This document shows, one piece after another, positions 14,633-20,444 of a stretch of DNA of 20,444 nucleotides. The notes beneath the pieces were generated by a model, which was not told the origin of the DNA, did not search any database, and worked only from the letters and a program-made list of their open reading frames with translations. Origin of the DNA: Micavibrio sp. UBA2020 (GTDB lineage: Bacteria > Pseudomonadota > Alphaproteobacteria > Micavibrionales > UBA2020); the NCBI GenBank assembly GCA_002334985.1, contig DDBY01000201.1, positions 1-20,444 on the forward strand, given 5' to 3'. The number at the start of each line of letters is the position of its first letter. Position 1 is the stretch's first letter. The translations under genes were made by a program, and so were the position numbers.

Positions 14633-14660
14633 AGCTTACGCGCGAAGGGCGGGGAGTCAA
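14633..14660 (-). promoter_or_regulatory. Candidate promoter for the gene at 14109-14567
   Basis: On the minus strand TTGACT (14655-14660) is followed after 16 bases by TAAGCT (14633-14638). The -35 is good and the -10 weak; the GTG start lies about 65 bases downstream. Confidence 0.4.
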
Positions 14661-14846
14661 TACGCAAAATCCCCCCCGTTCTGAAACATTATTTCAACAA
14701 ATGCGGCAATAAAATTTCCACTGCGGTGTTTTGCACCGCACAAACATACTTTTTGTTGCGAAAGGCGCAGTGATTGCCCAAGATACCCGCATTCGTGACT
14801 TTGATTTTGATTTCGTTATACCGCATCAACAATGCTGGAGCGCGCC

Positions 14847-15365
14847 ATGTCGCTGAAACGCTTTTTCAACCGTGCCCGTGTGGGCAATGCTGTCGATAAA
14901 CCGGGGCTCGAGGGGGAAACCTATCTGACGCGCGCTGTCAAAACGGGCGATGCGGATACGGTGCGCGAATTTCTGGATATCGGCGCCGACCCGAACGTGA
15001 AAAACAAAGCGGGCGAATTGCCGCTGCACATTGCGATGTCGTCGCAGAATATGAAAGTGCTGCAAGTGCTTTTGGAAACGGGCGCGGATATTTTTGCAAA
15101 GCAGGCGGGGCTGACGCTGCGCGAACATGCGGAAAAGCTCGGCCACAAGGCGCTTGCGCATACTTTGCGCGAGCTTGAAGCAAAAAAGCAGGAAGCCATG
15201 ATTGCCGCCGCCAGCGCCATGCCCATGGGCGGTATGGCGATTGCGGTGCTGACGCCCGCGCCGATGCGCAATGTGGTTTTGCGTGACCATGTAAAAGGTG
15301 CGGATAACGAAAATCCGAAAAACAAAAAACCCAAAGGCGGCACCGGCAGCCGCGGCCCGGGCTGA
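14847..15365 (+). CDS. Ankyrin repeat protein 9
   Basis: 172 residues. The ATG at 14847 is preferred over one at 14832 because GGAG (14837-14840) lies six bases before it. After a basic N-terminus (MSLKRFFNRARVG) there are three ankyrin repeats at about 24-52, 55-86 and 88-112: TYLTRAVKTGDADTVREFLDIGADPN, then ELPLHIAMSSQNMKVLQVLLETGADIFAK, the second with a near-canonical L-P-L-H. Residues 113-145 form a helix and then a Met/Ala-rich, moderately hydrophobic stretch (SAMPMGGMAIAVLTPAP), too interrupted for a confident membrane segment. The tail is NPKNKKPKGGTGSRGPG, Lys/Gly-rich. It lacks the Trp/basic module. Separated from the main array by the TetR and small-gene block. Confidence 0.92.
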   Translation: MSLKRFFNRARVGNAVDKPGLEGETYLTRAVKTGDADTVREFLDIGADPNVKNKAGELPLHIAMSSQNMKVLQVLLETGADIFAKQAGLTLREHAEKLGHKALAHTLRELEAKKQEAMIAAASAMPMGGMAIAVLTPAPMRNVVLRDHVKGADNENPKNKKPKGGTGSRGPG

Positions 15366-15702
15366 TTTCCGCATCAAAAACACAAAATAAAAAATATTTT
15401 TTCAAAACCGGAACCCGCACTGCTGCCACGGGCGGGCGCGCGTTTTTCCTTGCCCATCCATCGCATGAACAAACGGCGCTAAGTGATTCAATTTCGGAAT
15501 CTTTGGCCGGATTATTTTTTATCAGACGCTAACGAAACAGCCCCGCGCCGCCGCTGGAAAGGGCTGAAATATGACAAGTTAACCCATTGATTCCATGCGG
15601 TAAATATAGGCGCCGTTAACTTTTTATTCACGATGTTGTGGTGTATAATAAAGCCATCTACCAGATATAGTGTTTCGCCCGTGAAGACGAAAGGAGCTTG
15701 CG
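15366..15702 (+). promoter_or_regulatory. 337-base leader of ankyrin gene 10, with perfect TATAAT
   Basis: No gene is visible here. It is AT-richer than its surroundings. A consensus TATAAT lies at 15644-15649, about 54 bases before the ATG, without a convincing -35. The ribosome site AAGGAG is at 15691-15696, six bases before the ATG. An imperfect GATTC-N7-GAATC inverted repeat lies at 15485-15501, and a weak hairpin (CCCG/CGGG, 15414-15431) with TTTTT downstream may end the previous gene. Confidence 0.5.
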
Positions 15703-16311
15703 ATGACGCCTCCCACTGTCACCACCGACCTTCTGGCTTACAACTTCAATCTGGATGCGCCGGACTTGGCCGCTCTGCTTGGCCGCACCCGTCCCGCCGG
15801 CCTTCTGGGTCAAAGCCTCATGCACGACCTCGCCCGCGAAGGCGATACGCTCAGCGCCGAAGCGCTGTTCGACGCCGGTCTTGATATCGACCGCGCGGAC
15901 GACGAAGGCCGCCGCCCGCTGCACGAAGCCGCCGCGGCAGGCAAAACAGAAATGGCCGCCTTCCTGCTCTCTGCTGGCGCGGTTCTGGATGCCCCCATTC
16001 ATCCTTTTGGCTACACCGCGCTTTTCTGCGCTGTGCAGCAGGGACATACCGAAATGGTCAGGTTCCTGATTACGCAGGGTGCGAATGTTGATGTGACCGA
16101 CCGCTTGACGGGGCAGGGGCTTCTGCATATCGCGGCGGCGCGCGGCGATGTGCAAATGGCAGGCATTCTGATTGCCGCCGGTATCGACGTTCTTGCCGAA
16201 GACGGCCGCGGCCAGACGGCACGCGACCACGCCGCCCGCCGCAACGATAAAATGCTGGAACGCACGCTGCTCAAAGTCATGCAGCATCACGCGATTTACG
16301 GCGGCATCTAA
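15703..16311 (+). CDS. Ankyrin repeat protein 10
   Basis: 202 residues with four to five near-canonical 33-residue ankyrin repeats at about 36-66, 69-100, 103-134, 138-166 and 170-194. Examples are DEGRRPLHEAAAAGKTEMAA and GYTALFCAVQQGHTEMVRFL; the fourth repeat has GLLHIAAARGDVQMAGILIAAG. It is closer to consensus than any other member and has no proline-rich or basic tail and no Trp module. No signal peptide is present. The start is fixed by AAGGAG at six bases. Its stop codon overlaps the stop of the converging lysis-cassette gene by four bases (16308-16311), with no terminator between them. Likely a protein-binding scaffold; the target is unknown. Confidence 0.95.
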   Translation: MTPPTVTTDLLAYNFNLDAPDLAALLGRTRPAGLLGQSLMHDLAREGDTLSAEALFDAGLDIDRADDEGRRPLHEAAAAGKTEMAAFLLSAGAVLDAPIHPFGYTALFCAVQQGHTEMVRFLITQGANVDVTDRLTGQGLLHIAAARGDVQMAGILIAAGIDVLAEDGRGQTARDHAARRNDKMLERTLLKVMQHHAIYGGI

Positions 16312-16520
16312 TCCGCCAGATTTTCCTGCGCGCAAAGCGCAAGCCACACGGCGTTATTGACGTCTGCTTGCCGCCTTGTTTCTTCGCTATCCGCGCCGCT
16401 TGTATATACGGGCACATAAAGGGCGCAGAAGCTAGCGGGTGAAACGTTTGCGCACGCGCTTTGCAAAATCATCATCATGCCGCAGGTGGTCGCGCAGAAT
16501 ATGCGCCTTGTGACTATCAT
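16308..16520 (-). CDS. Probable outer-membrane spanin lipoprotein (Rz1-like)
   Basis: 70 residues from the ATG at 16518-16520, which has GGGAGG six bases upstream; the ATG six bases earlier would directly abut that site. The N-terminus (MIVTRRIFCATTCGMMMILQSAC) is a short signal sequence with a lipobox-like LQSA-C, atypical in having Gln at -3. The mature part reads SFCALYVPVYTSGADSEETRRQADVNNAVWLALC. This matches the pattern I know from phage Rz1-like proteins: Cys, P-V/I-Y, S, D-x-x-E/D-T, Q, N-N/H-N, W, and a final Cys. With the inner-membrane partner it would disrupt the outer membrane during lysis. It starts inside the upstream gene in another frame (89-base overlap), the usual Rz/Rz1 layout. 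Last gene of the phage late block. Confidence 0.75.
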   Translation of the reverse strand: MIVTRRIFCATTCGMMMILQSACANVSPASFCALYVPVYTSGADSEETRRQADVNNAVWLALCAQENLAD

Positions 16521-16632
16521 TTGCATCCTCCCGCGCGTCCTTCGCTCTTGCCGCCGCCGCGCCGCCGCGCCATGCGATGGCGAGTGCCGCGGCAATCCCT
16601 GTTGCCAACAGAAAAACAATCCAGCCCGTCAT
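16432..16632 (-). CDS. Probable inner-membrane spanin-like small protein (Rz-like)
   Basis: 66 residues. One membrane segment, WIVFLLATGIAAALAIAWRGG (about 4-24), is followed by a charged helical tail, DAREDANDSHKAHILRDHLRHDDDFAKRVRKRF. This is an N-in, C-out arrangement as in an i-spanin, though the periplasmic part is short. The start overlaps the previous stop as ATGA (16629-16632), so it is translationally coupled to the holin-like gene. Its 3' half overlaps the lipoprotein gene in a different frame, which is the main support for calling it a spanin. Sequence similarity alone would not decide it. Confidence 0.65.
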   Translation of the reverse strand: MTGWIVFLLATGIAAALAIAWRGGAAAARAKDAREDANDSHKAHILRDHLRHDDDFAKRVRKRFTR

Positions 16633-16835
16633 GCCGCCGCGCCGCCATCGCCGTCCTTCTTGTCGTCGCCGGTAAAGGCGGCAATCACGCCGGCGATGGA
16701 CATGCCCGCCGCAATCACGGCCTCCACCTGAAACTCGCTGAGCACAAGACCCAGCGCGGTTGCGATGGACACAAGTCCCAGCCAGGTGGATCTTTCGCGC
16801 GCACGCGAAAGCAGGAAATCCAGAAACTTTTTCAT
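16629..16835 (-). CDS. Small holin-like membrane protein
   Basis: 68 residues from the ATG at 16833-16835, with AAAGG about seven bases upstream. A basic amphipathic start (MKKFLDFLLSRARERSTW) is followed by two hydrophobic segments, about 20-34 and 38-54, joined by SEFQVEA, and an acidic/glycine-rich end (GDDKKDGDGGAAA). Two short membrane segments with charged ends, next to an endolysin candidate and spanins, fit a holin that permeabilises the inner membrane. It overlaps the upstream endolysin candidate and the downstream gene by four bases each (ATGA). A frame extension to 16976 exists but lies within the neighbouring gene. Confidence 0.75.
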   Translation of the reverse strand: MKKFLDFLLSRARERSTWLGLVSIATALGLVLSEFQVEAVIAAGMSIAGVIAAFTGDDKKDGDGGAAA

Positions 16836-17308
16836 GTCGTGGCCTTTCTGTTTGCACTGTTTTGATGAAGGGCGGGCAGCATGCGCGCGGCCTCCGCATA
16901 AAGGGCGGGGGCGTACCAGAACGGCGGCTCCCCCGTATGCGGGGCGCCGTTTTCGTGCCGCGTGATGGCTTCGCAAAGCGCAATCATCACGGCGGGGTCG
17001 AAAATATCCAGCTTGTCGCGGCGTGATTTTTTTAAATGCCGCGCAACGCTGTAAATGTAATGGTCGGTCGCGTTTTCATGCGGCGGCGCCCAGCGGTTGA
17101 TGATGCTCTCCGCCGTATCAAGGCCGTATTTGACGTGATACGTCAGCAAAAGCCGCATCATGGCGCGCAGACCCCAGACAGGTGCGGCAAATTCGACAAA
17201 AGACGTATCAAGCTGGACATCTTTTTGTCCCTGCCAACGCGTCGGCGACAGGCGGATATTGCCCGGATTGTTGTTGCGGATGCCGCGGGGCAGGAAAAAG
17301 GGGTTCAT
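16832..17308 (-). CDS. Phage P5-like protein, candidate endolysin
   Basis: 158 residues. The N-terminus carries the motif RGIRNNNPGNIR (residues 8-19) followed by WQGQ, then FAAPVWGLRAMMRLLLTYHVKYGLDTAESIINRWAPPHENATDHYIYSVA. This pair of motifs is characteristic of phage proteins annotated as structural protein P5 and thought to have a lysozyme-like fold acting on peptidoglycan. Its place directly before a holin-like gene and spanins suggests the endolysin of a lysis cassette; a virion-associated wall hydrolase is the alternative. No signal peptide is present, in line with holin-dependent release. The ribosome site AAGGAA is seven bases upstream. The remainder of the C-terminus is not conserved to my knowledge. 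Confidence 0.85.
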   Translation of the reverse strand: MNPFFLPRGIRNNNPGNIRLSPTRWQGQKDVQLDTSFVEFAAPVWGLRAMMRLLLTYHVKYGLDTAESIINRWAPPHENATDHYIYSVARHLKKSRRDKLDIFDPAVMIALCEAITRHENGAPHTGEPPFWYAPALYAEAARMLPALHQNSANRKATT

Positions 17309-17329
17309 GGTATATTCCTTTGGTTGAAA

Positions 17330-17557
17330 TCAGCTACGCTGGTGCAAAAAAAGCTCGATGCGCTGGATGCCGTCGTGCAGGTGGTCGATGCGCTGCTCCA
17401 GCGCGGCCAGACGCTCCGCGGTGTGTTCGTGGTGGGTTATCCATTTTTCGATGTAATCGACGCGGCGGCTGACAGATGCCGCCCACCACACCGTGCCGAA
17501 CAGATGCACAACCAGCGTCGCAGCCAGTGTCAGCAACGAAAGGGTTTCGGGGCTCAT
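17330..17557 (-). CDS. Small phage membrane protein with coiled coil
   Basis: 75 residues. One N-terminal membrane segment, LSLLTLAATLVVHLFGTVWWAASV (about 6-29), is followed by a helix with heptad-like spacing (RRVDYIEKWITHHEHTAERLAALEQRIDHLHDGIQRIELFL). The ribosome site GAGGAA lies about seven bases before the ATG. It sits 11 bases after the tail-fibre gene and 21 before the endolysin candidate. A second holin, a lysis accessory or an inner-membrane spacer protein are all possible. I do not recognise a specific family. Confidence 0.78.
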   Translation of the reverse strand: MSPETLSLLTLAATLVVHLFGTVWWAASVSRRVDYIEKWITHHEHTAERLAALEQRIDHLHDGIQRIELFLHQRS

Positions 17558-17568
17558 GCGTTTGTTCC

Positions 17569-18567
17569 TCAGGCTTTGATTTCTTCGGCATATAGCGTTG
17601 CCGCCGCCGCGCCGCCGAACAGCCGCGCGCTGCTGCCGCCGTTCATGCGCAGGCTGCCGCTGCTACCGGGGCCGACGCGCACGCTATAGGTATGTGGCGC
17701 GGTATCGCCCGGCACATGTTCGAATTCAAACCCCAGATGCACGGTCGATGCGGCATCATGTCCATAGGACGAAACCGCCTGCACGGCAGCGCTGCCGTCA
17801 ATGCTGAGGAACGCCGTTGCCGAATGTGCGCCTGACACGGTGCCAAAGCCGGAAAAGCGGATGCGCACGCGGTTTGACGCGCTCTGCGGGCTTAAGGTGA
17901 CGCTCAGAATTTGCGTGCCTTCGCTTGCCTGCGGCACGGTATTGTCATGCGGTATTATCGATGTCAGCACCGCATAGGTGCTATAGGTCGCATACTGGCA
18001 GGCAATCATGCTGCCTGCGGGTACGCCCGCCGTGCGCGTGGGGTTCAAAACAACAAACCGCGTGCCGTCGTAAACCAGCAGGTAAACCTGCCCCGCCTTC
18101 AGATGCCCCGCACCCAGCGCCGTAGCGTCGTCCAGCGTGATGTCTTTGATGTCGAGCGCGCCCAGTGCCAGCGTTGCCGCGCCCGTGTTGTCATACGCCG
18201 GTACCAGCACCACCATCTGGCCGCTTTGGTGCTGGGGCGGGGCGGGCACGGGGTTGACGGCGCAGGCGTCCGCTTCGCCCGTATCAGGCGCAAAGTCGCA
18301 AAGCCGCAGCGCACCCGTGCCGTGATAGGGCAAAAAAGAATTGTTCCCCGCATGCAGTGCGCCCATGACAATCCAGTCGCTGCCGTCGTAGAATTTCAAC
18401 CGCCATGGCGTCGCGCTGTCGTCCAGCCATATCATGCCCGCTTCCGCATAGGCCGGGGCTGCCGCGCCCTTGTGCTGGGTCAGCAAGGCCTTTTTGCCGT
18501 CGTTGTCTTCCTGCCTGTAAACAAGGCCGCTTTTGCCTGCGCCGATGGTCGGGCTCGCTTGTGACAT
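17569..18567 (-). CDS. Phage tail fibre / tail appendage-like protein
   Basis: 332 residues, beta-rich with many Gly, Ser and Thr. The N-terminal part has AYAEAGMIWLDDSATPWRLKFYDGSDWI (about 39-66), a tail-fibre attachment-type motif where W-x-D-D and D-G-S-D-W recur in many phages. It is followed by a low-complexity middle and a C-terminal domain of about 150 residues (from roughly 180) that includes SNRVRIRFSGFGTVSGAHSA and HTYSVRVGPGSSGSLRMNGG and could be a jelly-roll-like receptor-binding domain. It starts 11 bases after the tail-tip gene, with GGGAGAAA as ribosome site, as expected for the fibre downstream of J. Function is inferred from place and composition. Confidence 0.75.
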   Translation of the reverse strand: MSQASPTIGAGKSGLVYRQEDNDGKKALLTQHKGAAAPAYAEAGMIWLDDSATPWRLKFYDGSDWIVMGALHAGNNSFLPYHGTGALRLCDFAPDTGEADACAVNPVPAPPQHQSGQMVVLVPAYDNTGAATLALGALDIKDITLDDATALGAGHLKAGQVYLLVYDGTRFVVLNPTRTAGVPAGSMIACQYATYSTYAVLTSIIPHDNTVPQASEGTQILSVTLSPQSASNRVRIRFSGFGTVSGAHSATAFLSIDGSAAVQAVSSYGHDAASTVHLGFEFEHVPGDTAPHTYSVRVGPGSSGSLRMNGGSSARLFGGAAAATLYAEEIKA

Positions 18568-18578
18568 CTTATTTCTCC

Positions 18579-20444
18579 CTAGGTTGAATGCTGCGCGCCG
18601 TAGCCCTGCGCGAGGTAATCGAAATCGCGCTCGATGCCGCTGCCGCCTGCATTAAAAAAGCGGATGGAAAAACCCGTCGCCGTGACATCCGTGATGGCGT
18701 AATAATCGCCGCTTTGCATGTTCTGCGCGGTGATGGCCACGGCGGGCACGGCGCGAAACGCAGGCGCGAAAACAATATCGCTGCCGGCGCTGTCAGCTGT
18801 CAGGCCGCGCGCGGATATGCGCCTGTCGGGCATGTCGATACGCAGCGTCAGCTGGCTGACGACGGGCGTGATATCCGCGCTGTCGGATTCCAGCAACAGC
18901 CGCGCGGCAAAGGCGCGCGCCGTATATTCCCCAAGCGCCGCATCCTGCCACGCCGACCATGCGGGGCTGAGGGCGGGGTCGTCCTGCGTGGTGCGGATTT
19001 GCAGCCGCAGGCGCCAGCGCGCGGGGTCTGCATCGCCGTCGCGGTTTTCGACAAGGTCGCAATCCGGCCAGTCGTCGCAGCTTTCCGCGCGGTCGATACC
19101 GCCCGCCAGAATATCCGCGCTCACCAGCGACGTAAAAACCGCGCCAAGGTCTATGGCGTTTGCAAAGGTATAGATGCCCGCATTTTGCCCCGTCGCCAGT
19201 TGCAGCGTGCCGCTGTTTTCCTGCGTGGCGTCATGCGTGCCTGCAAAATCGGGTGCTTCGGCCGCCTCCGCGACGGCATTATATCCGGCAAGCCCGGCCA
19301 CCGCCGATACGGCCAGCGCGGGTATCTCGCTTTCGCGTCCGCGAATATCGACGGCCTTTAAAAGAAAACTGCCGACGGCGGCCGGTACGCTCAGCGCCGT
19401 CGTGTCCGGCGGTATGCGCGCCACCACATCGACCGCGCTGTTCCATGCTGCGCCCGACAGTACGGGTGAAAAACGCAGCGTATAATGGCTCAGCCCCGCC
19501 GCCGTGTTGCGCGGCCAGCTGACATAGGCTGTGCTGTCCACAATATTCAGTGAAAGCCCGCCCACGGCGGGCGCCTCCGGCCCCAGCGCGTCGATGCGGT
19601 ATCCGGCCAGCAAAAAGGCTGGTGAAAAAACACCGCTCTGGCTGACGTAACGCAGGCGCAGGTCGTATGTTTCCCCCTCGCGCAAATGCTCAATCACGGC
19701 GCGGCCATCGGCGGCGCGGGTAATTTCGGCGGGGGTGAAAAAACTTTCATCCTTGGCGCGGATGTCAGCCCGCAGCGACAGCGTTTGCGGGAAATCATGC
19801 GCGGCAAGGTTTATCAGCAGGCTGCTTTGGGCGTCGCTGCCCTGTGTGCCCGTCATTTCAGCTTTCAGCGCCGCCGTTTGCGGTGCGGTCAGCTGCGGCG
19901 CGGGCGGGCGGCGCAGTTCGGGCGGCACCGAAATCTGGCTTGAAAATGCGGGAATGACCCCCTTGTCCGCCAGATGGATTTCCGGTGCGGCGTCCACGCA
20001 GGTAAGGCGGGCGGCCAAATCGCCCATGGGCTCTATACCGCGTACAACCAGCGCGACGCTTTCCTGTCCGCTTTCGCCGAACAGGGCAAGGTCGCCCGCC
20101 GCAATGCCCAGGGCTTCGGGCGTTTGCGGCGTTGAAAGATGCAGCTGATTATGCGCGCCAACGGCGGTTTCCAGCGAAAGAACGATAGACGTGCCATCTG
20201 CGCGGCGCAGGCGCAGGGCGTAATTCTTGTCTGATTCCATCCCGACTTCGCTATCCAGCACAACAGCGCCGATGCGCGTTTCGTCGCTTTCCAGCCTATG
20301 CAGGGCGGCTACGCGCGCGGCAGCAAGGCCGAACATCGGCACATCGTGCGTAAAGCGCACCATATCGCCGCGGGTGCAGACGATATGTTCGATATCGCAG
20401 CAAAACGTATAGGTTTCAGGCCGCAAAATCGCGCTGGCCAGATG
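18579..20444 (-). CDS. Phage tail-tip host-specificity protein (J/TipJ-like), N-terminus beyond right edge
   Basis: 621 residues are visible and the frame is open through base 20444, so the N-terminal part is missing; the TTG at 20426 is internal. Near the visible start RGDMVRFTHDVPMFGLAAARV matches the conserved motif of J/TipJ-type tail-tip proteins. It is followed by a beta domain (about 50-160). Two fibronectin-III-like segments follow (about 181-281 and 288-382; for example GYRIDALGPEAPAVGGLSLN and AYVSWPRNTAAGLSHYTLRF). The end is a beta-rich domain with PAVAITAQNMQSGDYYAITDVTATGFSIRF, typical of tail-protein C-termini with a DUF1983-like or H-type fold. The family binds the host receptor at the tail tip. 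It heads the visible part of the minus-strand late operon. Confidence 0.88.
   Translation of the reverse strand, partial: HLASAILRPETYTFCCDIEHIVCTRGDMVRFTHDVPMFGLAAARVAALHRLESDETRIGAVVLDSEVGMESDKNYALRLRRADGTSIVLSLETAVGAHNQLHLSTPQTPEALGIAAGDLALFGESGQESVALVVRGIEPMGDLAARLTCVDAAPEIHLADKGVIPAFSSQISVPPELRRPPAPQLTAPQTAALKAEMTGTQGSDAQSSLLINLAAHDFPQTLSLRADIRAKDESFFTPAEITRAADGRAVIEHLREGETYDLRLRYVSQSGVFSPAFLLAGYRIDALGPEAPAVGGLSLNIVDSTAYVSWPRNTAAGLSHYTLRFSPVLSGAAWNSAVDVVARIPPDTTALSVPAAVGSFLLKAVDIRGRESEIPALAVSAVAGLAGYNAVAEAAEAPDFAGTHDATQENSGTLQLATGQNAGIYTFANAIDLGAVFTSLVSADILAGGIDRAESCDDWPDCDLVENRDGDADPARWRLRLQIRTTQDDPALSPAWSAWQDAALGEYTARAFAARLLLESDSADITPVVSQLTLRIDMPDRRISARGLTADSAGSDIVFAPAFRAVPAVAITAQNMQSGDYYAITDVTATGFSIRFFNAGGSGIERDFDYLAQGYGAQHST

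Noticed and set aside
16308..16619. Longer 103-residue form of the lipoprotein
   Set aside because: The extra N-terminus is Arg-rich and lies in the overlapped gene. The ATG at 16520 has a good ribosome site and begins a signal sequence.
16308..20444. Gene transfer agent instead of prophage
   Set aside because: A lysis cassette with spanins directly after the tail genes is more typical of a prophage. It cannot be excluded because the head and upstream tail genes are outside the window.
1..20444. CRISPR arrays, tRNA/rRNA genes, insertion sequences and long direct repeats
   Set aside because: None found. The only repeats are protein-level ankyrin repeats and short hairpins; codon-level similarity between repeats is low.

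Overview
The window is a GC-rich bacterial chromosome segment, most likely from an alphaproteobacterium. The 72-residue protein at 3356-3574 matches the DUF3126 pattern that I associate with Alphaproteobacteria, and tdk, the CYTH gene and the TetR gene fit a Gram-negative host. Starts are mostly ATG with AGGAG-like ribosome sites, and genes are tightly packed with several 4-nt ATGA/GTGA overlaps. No tRNA, rRNA, CRISPR array, transposase or integrase was seen. Species cannot be fixed from sequence alone.

Layout. (A) 1-3574, minus strand, ordinary chromosomal genes: DUF3126, a membrane-anchored sialidase-like propeller protein, thymidine kinase (tdk), a CYTH triphosphatase-type protein, and an unrecognised helical protein running off the left edge. 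(B) 3741-12325, plus strand: eight consecutive ankyrin-type genes in about 8.6 kb. They begin at a TTGACA promoter, a second TTGACA promoter lies between genes 1 and 2, and the run ends in a strong terminator at 12346-12376. (C) 12404-14567: a TetR-family regulator facing the array, and three small genes separated by hairpin terminators. (D) 14847-16311, plus strand: two more ankyrin genes, each with its own leader. (E) 16308-20444, minus strand: the distal late end of a prophage or prophage-derived element. It holds a tail-tip J/TipJ-like protein (cut by the right edge), a tail-fibre-like protein, a small membrane protein, a P5-type endolysin candidate, a small holin-like protein and an overlapping two-gene spanin pair.

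Main observation. Five of the ten ankyrin genes (3741, 5049, 6347, 7405 and 10051) share more than ankyrin repeats. They end in a common module of about 110 residues: an acidic D-D-F/V-F-type turn, a D-V-L-A-x-x-G helix, a fixed tryptophan, then 45-51 residues later a terminal (F/Y/V)-x-L-x-x-R basic tail. I cannot assign this module to a named domain. The other five ankyrin proteins lack the module, but most end in Pro-, Lys-, Arg- or Gly-rich tails. This looks like an expanded, co-transcribed family with a conserved C-terminal signal or docking element. Its function (secreted effectors, immunity proteins, phage-related proteins or an internal scaffold) cannot be decided from the sequence. 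The last ankyrin gene overlaps the end of the phage lysis cassette by four bases, so the two blocks are physically joined.
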